From IMG/VR virus record IMGVR_UViG_3300018080_008436, positions 370,998 through 434,997 of that record: a stretch of 64,000 nucleotides of DNA, one strand, 5' to 3'. This DNA comes from a virus. The translations under genes and the position numbers were made by a program. Below, in pieces: positions 8,955-18,900 of this stretch (positions within the stretch are counted from its first letter, which is position 1; every line of letters starts with the position of its first letter). Under the pieces are notes generated by a model. It saw nothing but the letters and a program-made list of their open reading frames with translations. It made no database searches and was not told the origin of the DNA.

Positions 8955-11657
8955 TTAACCATTTAACCATCTTGCTTCATATTCTTGTGAGAAGTCATTG
9001 CTATCTGCATTGTAGTTTCTTCTCACTGATGTCAACCTATAAGGTAGATCATCCACATCTATAAACTGCAATGGGGTCGCTATTTCTTGCTGAACTCCAA
9101 CAGTCTTAAAACTTATTCCTCGAATTGGTTGAAAAACTCTTTCTGCCAATCGATACATATGTGCTCTTGCAACATCAATATCCCCATACGCAGGCTGATC
9201 TATCATAATTGGTTTCTTAAATAAGATCTTATTGTCTTTGTTCTTAGGTATAGTTGAAACCGCTATAAGATTTCTGGTATCTCTGTCCAAAGTAAATATA
9301 CTAATTAAGTTCGCCGTACTATCAAAAGTAACCTCAATATCTCTTTGGTCTAGAATTGTCGTTTTGTTAACATCTGTAGGATCAGAAGAGAAGTAATGAT
9401 CTATCACACCAGGTCCAAATGTGGCCTTATCATATCCGAGTAACCCTCCAGGCAATCTATCAATATGCATTGTACCATCAGCGTCAAAATATGTAAAAGC
9501 CTCAAATCTTTTCACGATTGTCATTATGCAGTCGAAAATTTTATCAGTTGATTTAAACCTCATCCTTGGGCTAGTAAAAGAATACCCTGAGGGTAAAAAG
9601 TATTCTTCAATATTAGGAACCCAATCTTTTTGAAAGGAGCCGATCCCTGCTCTTTTAGCGAGATCTCTAACTGCATGATACCCAACCATTCCATCATAAA
9701 ATGGACTGTTAACAACTGGAGTGTTTTGCAAAATATAGTTATAATCCTCACAAACAAGTGTTATTGTCTCTTTTCCTGGAACTTCATTTGTGCTAGTAGA
9801 TACAATAACCCCAGTAAATGTTTTTGTGAAATCTTTTGCCGTAGATGTATTGTCAGCATTCCACGTCCATCTTATATCTATGCCATACTGCCTTTGTTTT
9901 AAAGCATCATATTTTCCATTCTCATTATAGAGAACAACAGTAGCACTTTTCTTTATGTGGAAGAAGTCTGGTGCGGATGCTTCTTCTGTAATGTCTATTA
10001 AATCTTCAGTAACTCCAACTGGGGAAAGTTTTCTAGGTTTCCTTGCTTGGACATCAACTCCTTTAAGTCTGAAGAAATATGGGGTTGCAGAATATCTAAG
10101 AGTTGTATTGTCCCAAACTTTATCATCTGGACGCATAAACAGAAGAAAGAAGTCAGTACCTTTCAAATTACCAATTGCTGGATCACCATATTTCTTAGCA
10201 AATTCTTTCACGCTAATAAACAATGCACGACCTTCACGATGTAATCCAAATGCCGTAGGTGGTATATTATTGACAGTTTTGTTTATTCCCTCATCTCGGA
10301 AAGACTCTGCATCAATGCCATATTGCTGTTCTTTAGTTATATTTTGTGGACCAGATGGCAGAAGACTTGTCGCCTCGCCAGTTGGATCACCAGTTTCATC
10401 TGCGGCTGAATATTGAATAATTTCAATTTTGGGATTGTTGGGATCGCCAAGAACAGGAGTCTCTTTTCTATCAACTATTGGGAAGGCCATCGCACTAAGT
10501 CTGGCAAAAGTCATTGGATAAGCGTAAACACTTGCCCTCATATTAGATCCATAAACTCTAATTTTGCCTTTGGCAATATTACATGGTTTTAATTTCCCCT
10601 TGTCATCCTTATTGCCAGTTCTAACAATTCTGGTGTAAATATAGTTGAAGTTATTTATTGTGACTACTAACCTCCCACCAATAGTCATAAACCCAACGTC
10701 GATTCTCTTGTCGGTTGTTACCAAACGAGTAGACTCATGATCAATTACTCTACCTTGAACAGGAAACGCATTATTCCCGTAGTAGTCCATTAATCTAGGC
10801 AGTTCGTTAAGGCTCAAAACTAAATCAAATCGATCTTGATTGTTGTTCGAATCCACTCCCAAACTAATAATCCAGAATGTTTCATATTGAGCAGGATATG
10901 GGGGCCTTTCGCTCGTCTCTATTGTCACCCAGAATGGCATATTTTCTGTAAGGAAGTCGTCTGACTCCAACCCCCACCACAAACCATCTTGCACTTTACT
11001 TTGATGGGGACAATCAAGAGTTCTTTTCTCTGGGGGTTGTTCATCAGTGCCAGTTTCGTCTGGTTGGCCAGGAGGTATGGGTTTAGCTGGAAATGAAGCG
11101 CCAAAATTTTGTAGGAATTCTTTGATTTCTGCGTCATCTGTTGTTCCATCTGTTTTCGCTTCTTTGTAGTTAGACATATTCCAGATTGGACCAACATATG
11201 TTGACCCAGGCTCTGTATCTGGATCAATAGGCTCTCTATAAAGTGTATTATTTTTATTAGTGATATCTGTATAGTATGATGGAAAGTTTTGAGAATCCAA
11301 TTTTTCTTCAATCGCCCCTGGAGTTTTTACTCCTTTTAAACTACATGGAGTCCAACTGATACGTCCATCTGCACTTGGAAGTGATGACCCAGCACTTGAT
11401 GAACCTGGAGTAATGTTGCTAAGATAATTGTCCACAAAGAATTTCTTTCTAGCTGGGAAACAAGCGGCAAAATCACTATTGTTGTCTTGAACCTGTTCCG
11501 TCAACAATGGCTCAACATAAGGAGATTTATTAATAGCAGGCCAATGACGAGCAGTAATGTCAAAATTATACACTTGAGATTCCTGCACGACTTTGGGAAG
11601 CCTATGCAATATTCTTACTAGTGGTGTTGCTATACCATAATTTTTGTTGTCAGCCAT
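8955..11657 (-). CDS. Putative baseplate hub protein
   Basis: 900 aa, ATG preceded by AGGAG. The C-terminal half (~540-900) reads like hub/late-control-D type proteins. It has a strand-rich segment with FTGVIVSTSTNEVPG then ETITLVCEDYNYIL, followed by a helix-rich part (AVRDLAKRAGI) and FEAFTYFDADGTMHIDRL. These features recall gp27/gpD-like hub folds, where two similar barrels form the ring above the tip. The N-terminal half is extended and proline-rich. Position after the tape measure supports a hub or distal-tail role. The assignment rests on pattern recognition, not alignment. Confidence 0.5.
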   Translation of the reverse strand: MADNKNYGIATPLVRILHRLPKVVQESQVYNFDITARHWPAINKSPYVEPLLTEQVQDNNSDFAACFPARKKFFVDNYLSNITPGSSSAGSSLPSADGRISWTPCSLKGVKTPGAIEEKLDSQNFPSYYTDITNKNNTLYREPIDPDTEPGSTYVGPIWNMSNYKEAKTDGTTDDAEIKEFLQNFGASFPAKPIPPGQPDETGTDEQPPEKRTLDCPHQSKVQDGLWWGLESDDFLTENMPFWVTIETSERPPYPAQYETFWIISLGVDSNNNQDRFDLVLSLNELPRLMDYYGNNAFPVQGRVIDHESTRLVTTDKRIDVGFMTIGGRLVVTINNFNYIYTRIVRTGNKDDKGKLKPCNIAKGKIRVYGSNMRASVYAYPMTFARLSAMAFPIVDRKETPVLGDPNNPKIEIIQYSAADETGDPTGEATSLLPSGPQNITKEQQYGIDAESFRDEGINKTVNNIPPTAFGLHREGRALFISVKEFAKKYGDPAIGNLKGTDFFLLFMRPDDKVWDNTTLRYSATPYFFRLKGVDVQARKPRKLSPVGVTEDLIDITEEASAPDFFHIKKSATVVLYNENGKYDALKQRQYGIDIRWTWNADNTSTAKDFTKTFTGVIVSTSTNEVPGKETITLVCEDYNYILQNTPVVNSPFYDGMVGYHAVRDLAKRAGIGSFQKDWVPNIEEYFLPSGYSFTSPRMRFKSTDKIFDCIMTIVKRFEAFTYFDADGTMHIDRLPGGLLGYDKATFGPGVIDHYFSSDPTDVNKTTILDQRDIEVTFDSTANLISIFTLDRDTRNLIAVSTIPKNKDNKILFKKPIMIDQPAYGDIDVARAHMYRLAERVFQPIRGISFKTVGVQQEIATPLQFIDVDDLPYRLTSVRRNYNADSNDFSQEYEARWLNG

Positions 11658-11665
11658 AATAACTC

Positions 11666-14389
11666 CTAGAAATTGTTACTCACCATCCAAGTTTGATTTG
11701 TGCCTTCGGATGAGCAAATCTTTCCATCATCGTCGTAATAAAAAATTCGGAAAACACCTGTATCATCTTCGTGAGCAGTTAATTTCTGCTTCTGTACTGG
11801 ACCTGTATTTAGAGGTGTTGTTATTTGAGTATCAAACGTCTCTTGGATTAATTCTATAAAATTAGCGTCACTACCTGCTGTCGCACTCATAGCTTCATTT
11901 AATAATGTCTCTGTTACAATCTTTGCTTGTATCCCTGTTTCAGTAATATAAAACAACAATCCGCCATCATATATCGCCGCCTCTCCATCTTTAGCAACAA
12001 TTATCTCAGATGAACCCCACTCTTCACCAGAAACCCTTGAAAAAATCATCCTTACTCCATCTAAAGAGTCGTAGAAAACGACGATAGAACCATCAGCAAG
12101 ACGTTTCGAAGAAACAACACCAAAGTCCTCAATATTGTCTACAGTAAATTGAGCGACTCCAGTTGATTCTGAAACTATTGGGATGATCTTGTCTTCAAAG
12201 AACCAATCAGAAAACTTAAAAGTAAAATTATCAACTACAGGATTTGGGTTGTAAGTTGGATTTTCAATTGCTGGTGGCCTCCAAAGAAAATCTTGCCTAC
12301 TATCTTCAGGAACACATGCAAAATTCTGATAACTCAAAGTCAATATATTAACAATAAAGACCCCAAGATATCGGCTTCCATTATCATAGCTAACGAAGAA
12401 AATATACATCTTCTCAGAAAGTTCGTCGTAAATAGAACAACAATATAGAGCGTTATCTAAAATCAATAATCCATATTGGTTATCTTTGTTAGTTTCGACT
12501 TTATCGCTCAACTGTGGATTCCCCCAAAAATATCCACCATTCTTTGATCCAATAACGAATACTCCATTTTTTTCTGGCCACTCGGTTGCTCCAGAGTTAC
12601 TAACTGTTGATACAGAATTCTGAACAGTAAACCCCCTAAAACCCCTGCCCATAAAAATCATAAGCTCTTCATCACTAATAGAAAAGATATCAAAGAGTCT
12701 AGCATTATCAATCACTTGGTTATTGTTGATATAGTCTATGTTAGCAGAATTAATTAATGGTCCCACATTTACATTAGGATTACTTATAATAATTGGGCCA
12801 TCTCCTGTAGCGGCACTAATCATTACTCTTCTAGAATCAGTTCTTGAATATCTGCCAGTCATATATTCGTAAATAGGAGAAACAAGATTACCATCATAAG
12901 TATATAAATCTTTATTTTGTGTAACTCCTCCACCTCTCTCAAATCCTATGAGATTCATTTCACCATCTCCACATATGGTAGTCCCATAGTATTCTCCTTG
13001 AGATCCCAAAGAAAATAATAACACATCATTTCCAGGAGGAATCTCTACCTCTAATAACTTTACTCTATCTTGCCCTGTGTCGAGAGCTATTGTAGAGTTA
13101 GTACCTTTCGAGATAGAAGCTGTTGCAACCCAAGCAGATTCTCCAATAGAAATGTCATAATGTTTGGGGTATTCAGTATAACCTAAAGTTCCTCGTCTTA
13201 TCGCTACATTTTTGCTCTCATAATCATAATAGAGAAGTAAATCTTCATTCGATAGGTAATAGTATGCTGATGAAATTCCAAAGATACCCTCAACAGTTCT
13301 CATGAATATGATCGCGTTATCATTATCTGGGGCTTGATCTCCCAGCCCCCAATATCTACCCCCACATAATCCGAGTCTAGTTCCACTAGGGATATCTACT
13401 TTAAATTCAGGGGCCAACCAATAACCATCCAAACAAATTCTTACGTTGGTATCTCCTGGAGGAGGTGGTATGTCACTAACGTCAACAGAGTATATTCCAT
13501 TTAGCGCCGTCCTTCTCTCTACAGGAGTTCTACTAAAAGTGGCGTAAACAGTATCTCCTACGTTAAAGTTTGTAGGCTCTTCAGTAAATCGGATTATTGC
13601 TTCATATGACTCACCCTGAGTCCTATTTTGCACTCCAATCCTCTCAATTGGATAACTATCTCCATTTGAATTATGTATATACCAACCTTTATATTTGGAA
13701 TAGAGTTTCCTGGGGTTACTATTTATGTCATGGGAATATTGATTCATAAACCTGTCATAGAAACTAATAAATTCTCTAGATCCCATGTTAAAATAACCTT
13801 GTCCATAAGTGGTTGCTATGTTTTCTCCAGTAACCTGAATTCTGATGGATTTTGAGCTTAGGTTTATTGCATTAATCTCTCCACCAAGGAACTGGGTCCG
13901 ACTGTCTGACATGTACCACTCAACCGCTTTCCATGCCTTTTGTTGAGGGATTATATAATCTGGATCAGCATCTGGGTTGAATACATATGTCTTAGTAATA
14001 TCATTAATGTACACATCTATAATATGCCCTCCCTCCTGACCTATGATCTCAAAATATCTGTTATTTTGAACCACAAAACTACCAACCAATGCATCATCAT
14101 GGAAGTTCGTTCTTGTTGATCTGCCACCTTGACTTATTTCCATTTTTATGTAAGAAGTATCTTCATCAAGCAGAAATTCATTATAGTCAGACTTATCTGC
14201 CGTATCCATTGGAACCTCTTCTAAGGAAACAGTTCCCTCATCAACAGTCCTAACAATGACATATCGATTATTGTCACTATATATTTCACTCTGACTTGTT
14301 CCTGTTGTAATTGGATAGAACTCCCAATAATGACTCTCAGTAACGGCCATATCTGTATCAGGACTAGGCATGTCAATTGGATTTGGCAT
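11666..14389 (-). CDS. Large tail/baseplate structural protein, unknown
   Basis: 907 aa of mostly beta structure with no catalytic motif. The start overlaps the previous stop (TAATG). Middle and C-terminal segments contain propeller-like strands (MIFMGRGFRGFTVQ, GSIVVFYDSLDGVRMIFSR). The stop is UAG, followed directly by the GGAG and ATG of the next gene. If read by the phage CUA tRNA it would add a short tail. Lies between the 512-aa protein and the hub, so probably a baseplate or tail-tip component. Confidence 0.65.
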   Translation of the reverse strand: MPNPIDMPSPDTDMAVTESHYWEFYPITTGTSQSEIYSDNNRYVIVRTVDEGTVSLEEVPMDTADKSDYNEFLLDEDTSYIKMEISQGGRSTRTNFHDDALVGSFVVQNNRYFEIIGQEGGHIIDVYINDITKTYVFNPDADPDYIIPQQKAWKAVEWYMSDSRTQFLGGEINAINLSSKSIRIQVTGENIATTYGQGYFNMGSREFISFYDRFMNQYSHDINSNPRKLYSKYKGWYIHNSNGDSYPIERIGVQNRTQGESYEAIIRFTEEPTNFNVGDTVYATFSRTPVERRTALNGIYSVDVSDIPPPPGDTNVRICLDGYWLAPEFKVDIPSGTRLGLCGGRYWGLGDQAPDNDNAIIFMRTVEGIFGISSAYYYLSNEDLLLYYDYESKNVAIRRGTLGYTEYPKHYDISIGESAWVATASISKGTNSTIALDTGQDRVKLLEVEIPPGNDVLLFSLGSQGEYYGTTICGDGEMNLIGFERGGGVTQNKDLYTYDGNLVSPIYEYMTGRYSRTDSRRVMISAATGDGPIIISNPNVNVGPLINSANIDYINNNQVIDNARLFDIFSISDEELMIFMGRGFRGFTVQNSVSTVSNSGATEWPEKNGVFVIGSKNGGYFWGNPQLSDKVETNKDNQYGLLILDNALYCCSIYDELSEKMYIFFVSYDNGSRYLGVFIVNILTLSYQNFACVPEDSRQDFLWRPPAIENPTYNPNPVVDNFTFKFSDWFFEDKIIPIVSESTGVAQFTVDNIEDFGVVSSKRLADGSIVVFYDSLDGVRMIFSRVSGEEWGSSEIIVAKDGEAAIYDGGLLFYITETGIQAKIVTETLLNEAMSATAGSDANFIELIQETFDTQITTPLNTGPVQKQKLTAHEDDTGVFRIFYYDDDGKICSSEGTNQTWMVSNNF

Positions 14390-15927
14390 TATTGTAAATC
14401 CTCTTCTATTCTATCAATTGGATCATTAGGTGTTGTTCCAATAGGATCGTCAACAGGAATAGTTGGTGTTGTTCCAATAGGATCGTCAACAGGAGTAGTA
14501 TTTGCAGGAGGATCAAATACTGCATCTGGGTTATTTGGGGAGAAGTATTCATCGTTTATTTGGTCAAAATCAAATGGATCATCACTAATCGGATCTTGTT
14601 CAAAGTCCGACCTTCTATTTGGAGAGTCAATAGTCTCAGAGATAACTCTTATTGGATCTATTACTTGGACTTCATCAGGTTGATCTTCCTGCTGTCTATC
14701 ATCAACAACAAACACCTCATCAACAGATATATTTCTGCCAACTTCACCATTATTGAACTCAATATCTACAACTTCCACTACAAAAAACTGTGGTGGCTGA
14801 GTTTCCTCTTCAGGAGCATCGGGATTTTCGGGACTATCTTGGTTTGGAACATCTTCGTCATTACCTGACTGATCAGTTGCATTTGAGGTAGATGCCGCAC
14901 TCGAAGCTGTTGTATTTGAGCTAGATGGGCTTGATCCATTAACCGCCGTAACTGTGCCAGTTTTCCCACTTGACACAACACTATCTCCAACAGCTATATT
15001 TCTTCTTCTAATATATACTCCTGTTGCAGAACCCTCTGATAATTGAGAGTTTTGATCAGTTCGGAATATGGTTTGAGAACCTGTTGGTAAAGCTCCAGTT
15101 GAGATTCTATTCATCACTCCATCTAACAAATATGGATCTTGTATCCACCAAGATCTTGACAAAACAAAAAAATCACTTGCTTGAAAGTTTGGGTCTGCTG
15201 TCCCTTGGAACTCTACGTCGATTTCTATAGATCCAGTTACTCCCCTTACTTCATTAATGGAAAATGCCATAGAGCTACCATCGTTTCTACTATAGAGAGT
15301 AATAGTATCGTTTACACTAGAGAAATTTATGGTCCCAACAGATGTCGTTTCTGCTTTAGTGTCGATTGTAACTGTATAGGTTTTCTTAGCCGCATCCAGA
15401 ACAGTAAATGATCTAATGATCCCATGATTTAAGTAAAACTGTTCGAATTTCGATCTAAAGATTAGATCTTCTGTGCTCGAACCTAAGAAATCTATGTTGA
15501 GGATATTTTGGGCGGTTATTTCAGAGTAGACTTTTTCCTTAAAAAGCGTCCCTACACAATATCCCAATTCAGGCCCTACATACTCTCGTCCAAGTCCATA
15601 ATTTGCAGAAGACTTTTGAGCGAATGCTTGTTCGACCTGATTTATGCCACTTAAGGCTCCAATGACACTTCCAGGGGCTGAATTGGCTGTTCGTATAAAG
15701 TCGGTCCAAGGGTCGTTAAAACCGCCCCAAGGGGCTATTATGGTACATGTAGTTGTTTCTGCGGCATACTGAGACAGAGATGCAGGAAGAAGTTCGTCTG
15801 GCATTTCTGCATAAGGAATTGAACGAGCAGTATCTAGGACATCACTTCTTAGTAGAGGAACCCACCTCCATCTTGAATATCCGAGGTCGTTTTCAACTTG
15901 TGTTGCAGTAATAACATTAATAGCCAT
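14389..15927 (-). CDS. Tail-associated structural protein with disordered acidic C-terminus
   Basis: 512 aa, first gene after the tape measure and behind its own TGTATAATA box. Residues 1-320 look folded, with mixed alpha/beta and hydrophobic strands. Residues ~330-380 are Ser/Asn/Thr-rich, and the rest is acidic and proline-rich, ending in a duplicated segment built on VDDPIGTTP. I see no clear Shine-Dalgarno sequence before the ATG. Position suggests a distal tail or baseplate component. Confidence 0.6.
   Translation of the reverse strand: MAINVITATQVENDLGYSRWRWVPLLRSDVLDTARSIPYAEMPDELLPASLSQYAAETTTCTIIAPWGGFNDPWTDFIRTANSAPGSVIGALSGINQVEQAFAQKSSANYGLGREYVGPELGYCVGTLFKEKVYSEITAQNILNIDFLGSSTEDLIFRSKFEQFYLNHGIIRSFTVLDAAKKTYTVTIDTKAETTSVGTINFSSVNDTITLYSRNDGSSMAFSINEVRGVTGSIEIDVEFQGTADPNFQASDFFVLSRSWWIQDPYLLDGVMNRISTGALPTGSQTIFRTDQNSQLSEGSATGVYIRRRNIAVGDSVVSSGKTGTVTAVNGSSPSSSNTTASSAASTSNATDQSGNDEDVPNQDSPENPDAPEEETQPPQFFVVEVVDIEFNNGEVGRNISVDEVFVVDDRQQEDQPDEVQVIDPIRVISETIDSPNRRSDFEQDPISDDPFDFDQINDEYFSPNNPDAVFDPPANTTPVDDPIGTTPTIPVDDPIGTTPNDPIDRIEEDLQ
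14427..14498. repeat. 36-base tandem duplication inside a coding region
   Basis: Two adjacent copies of a 36-base unit near the 3' end of the 512-aa gene encode the VDDPIGTTP repeat. The copies differ at only a few positions, suggesting recent slippage or unequal exchange. The length is a multiple of three, so the frame is kept. Confidence 0.8.
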
Positions 15928-15959
15928 GACATTTGTTCTGTGTTATTGGTTGGTAAAAG

Positions 15960-15969
15960 TATTATACAT
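15960..15969 (-). promoter_or_regulatory. Candidate promoter box (ATGTATAATA)
   Basis: Between the tape measure and the 512-aa gene... read on the minus strand it lies ~32 bases upstream of the ATG at 15927, inside the short intergenic gap. No -35 seen. Confidence 0.45.
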
Positions 15970-15982
15970 TCGAACAGAAGGA

Positions 15983-18900
15983 TTAGGCCATTTTTTCGAA
16001 AGACATTCTTAGCCTACTATTCTTTGTCATTTCGGCATCAATTTTATCACTGAGTGTTATTTTAAGCTCACCTAAAACTTCTTTCCCGCCACTTTCACTT
16101 GGGCCTCCATCGAGTCCAGCCATCTCTCTTCCCGAAGATCTTCTGTATTCTGCTTGTGTTGCCGCATCTGATACAATATCGCTTCTTACAACGCCACCCT
16201 TCCCTTTGCCTACTGCTCTAGGAGTTTGGGGTTTAGCTTTACCCCCTCTGTGAACAATAATACCTTGATTTCCACCAAGTGCTGTTGGGACTCTACCTCC
16301 AGTACTTTCTGGGGCATTCGCTCTAGCATCGGCATAAGCCTTTTCTCTTTCTTTTACTCTAGCGGCTTCGGCTTCGGCTTCAGCTTGTCGATCTGGGTCA
16401 TATCGCACATGTCCACCTAGTGCAGTTGAACCCCACTTAAGTGCAGATTTATCTGCCCCTTTCAATTTTTCTAATTCGGATCTAGCGGCGGCTCTCTCTG
16501 CTGATGTAGCATCACGATCAAGAGCTTTGCTTTGGAGTTCTTTCATTCGAGTTATGTTTTGGCTATATGGTGTTGCAGGCAGTTTTTTATTAACCTTTGG
16601 CATACTAAGATAGTTAACACCTTCTCCCGCTGGCCTTGTATCTCGTCCTGCCCTACTTTTTGCAAGTCCCTTTCTAGCAATTTCTCTTGCTTCCTCATCC
16701 GACATTACTTTTTGGCCAATTGACGCTGTTGGGATTTTTGGAACACCCATCTTTTCGATTGGTCCTGTAAGATCCACTGTCCCAATGTCTTCTGGAACTG
16801 AAGCGTATCTGTCCAATACTGGAGTAGGTGTTGGAGTAGGTGTTGGAGTAGGTGTTGGGGCTTTGGAAGAAGGTCTAGTGGCTTTAGTGGATTTAGGTAA
16901 AACGTTCTTCTTGACTTCTTCTGGAATCGCTTCCTTTCCCATTTGCCTGGCAGTTGCAAGTCTAATCCCTTTTGAACGAGAAAGTTTCCCTTTTTCAGCT
17001 TTGGTCAGGAAGTCCTCCCATTCTATTCCTTTCTTGAATTGAGGTCCTTGAGCCTGTTTGGCAGGTTCCTTCTTAACCCTTCTAGATTGTTGACTTCCTG
17101 GCTCTGGAATGCCTTTTCGTTTTCTATATTCGGCATCCACCTTATCCATATACTCTTCCTCTCTTCTTATGGCTTCAGCACTAGCTTTCTTCCTTTTTTC
17201 GGCTCGATCTTGTCTGTTTTTTCGGATAATTTTCGACACTTTGGCTTTCCCATGAGCGATAGCTTCTTTATCATCAGTATATCCCATAACAGATGCCATT
17301 ATGTCTCTAAATTCAGCTTCCTGTTCTTTAAGGCTTTTACTTCTGAAAACCTCTTCTTTCATCAATTCTTCAAAGACATACTCAGCTTGTGCCGCAATAG
17401 CGCTTCTTTTATCTTGTCCTTCTCCTTTTTGTAGGAGAACATGCATCCTTTCTTGTGCCGTGCCAACAAGCGATCCTCTTTTTATAGATAGTGCCTCCCC
17501 CATGCGAATAGCTTTGCTCATATCCTCTTGTTTCTTAGAACCAGAGGACATACTTACTGCAACCTCTTTATGGGCTTTCATCAACTCTGTCGCATTTTCA
17601 CTTACGGCATGGACTTTTTTAATAATTTCATCCTCTGTCATCCCTAAAGATTTGGCAAGTCTTTCTGTACTTTTCGATATTGTGTAAGCATTAAGGTTAC
17701 CTTCTTTAATTAAATTGTCAAGGTGATTCATCTCCTCCTTGACTATTTGAGATTGTATTGTCTCTGCCATTCTACTATCACGTTTGCGCAATTCTTTTAT
17801 AGCAGTTCCCATACTATATTCAAGTCCCATCATCTCATAAGAATTTTCTTCAGCATTCTTCATGGAGCTTTGGATATTCATGGCCAAACTAGCAATGGCT
17901 TGAGCCTCTACCCCCTTAAATTCGTTCATCCTTGCATCAAGTTGATTCCACGACTCAATCTGAGTACTCATTATGTATTCCTGCTCTCTGGAAAGCTTCT
18001 TTATTTCTGATGTCGCAGTAGCAGTTCCCCCTTTAGGAGTGGCTCCTCCAGTTACAGGTTTTGCGGCTGGTTTTCTAGTAGGTCCTGTCGCAGGTGCAGG
18101 AGCGCCTTCCATTGGTCCTCTATGTCCTCCCCATGACAAGAATTGTTTTACATCTACTCCCCAATGCATTGATCCATCTGAAAGCGTTTGACTCGCGCCA
18201 GAAAATCCTTTAGCAATATCTCTTTGCCTTCTAACAATTGCCTTGCTAACTTTGACCTGTTCCTTCTGAAGAGATTTGAGTGTTTTAGAATCGTTTCTCC
18301 CAGAATCGTTAAGCTCTGTCATCTTATTGGAGATCTCTTGGCTATATTTGAGAAGTCCCTGCATTTTTGGATCTTTCTGCATCTGTCTCAACATAACTGG
18401 AGGTATGCCCATTGGACCTGGAGCGGCAGATGGCGCAAAAACATTTGTAGCTTCTGGAGTCGTTCCACGAGATCCACCTGCGACCGCTCCTGCAAAAGCA
18501 GTTACCGTATTTGCCCCTCTTCTAGTCCTTCTTTCTTGACCTGGAGCACCTTTACCACCTTCTCCTGTTCTTACATCGATCTTAACGGATTGGAGGTTAT
18601 TGCCACCACCAGACCAAGTATGAAGTGCTCGACTGAACTCACTTTCCATAAACCCTTGTTTATTGATGTTTTGTTCTAAAATTGCTCCTTTTGTATTCTC
18701 ATGCTCTCTATTATCACCTATGTATCCAGCAGTTGGAGCGGCACCTTTGCCCATCATATGTTGTTGGAAAGCCTGGGCAGATCTTCCATAACCAAAGATG
18801 TCATCAACTTGAGCACCAGCAAATGCTCCCGCTTGGAATCCGCCAATGGTGTATTTTGAAGGTGCGGCCATTCTAGCTTTTGAAGCCTCAGACCCTTGAA

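Noticed and set aside
16785-17042. Plus-strand ORF with GVGVGVGV repeat
   Set aside because: Antisense of the PTPTPT repeat in the tape measure gene.
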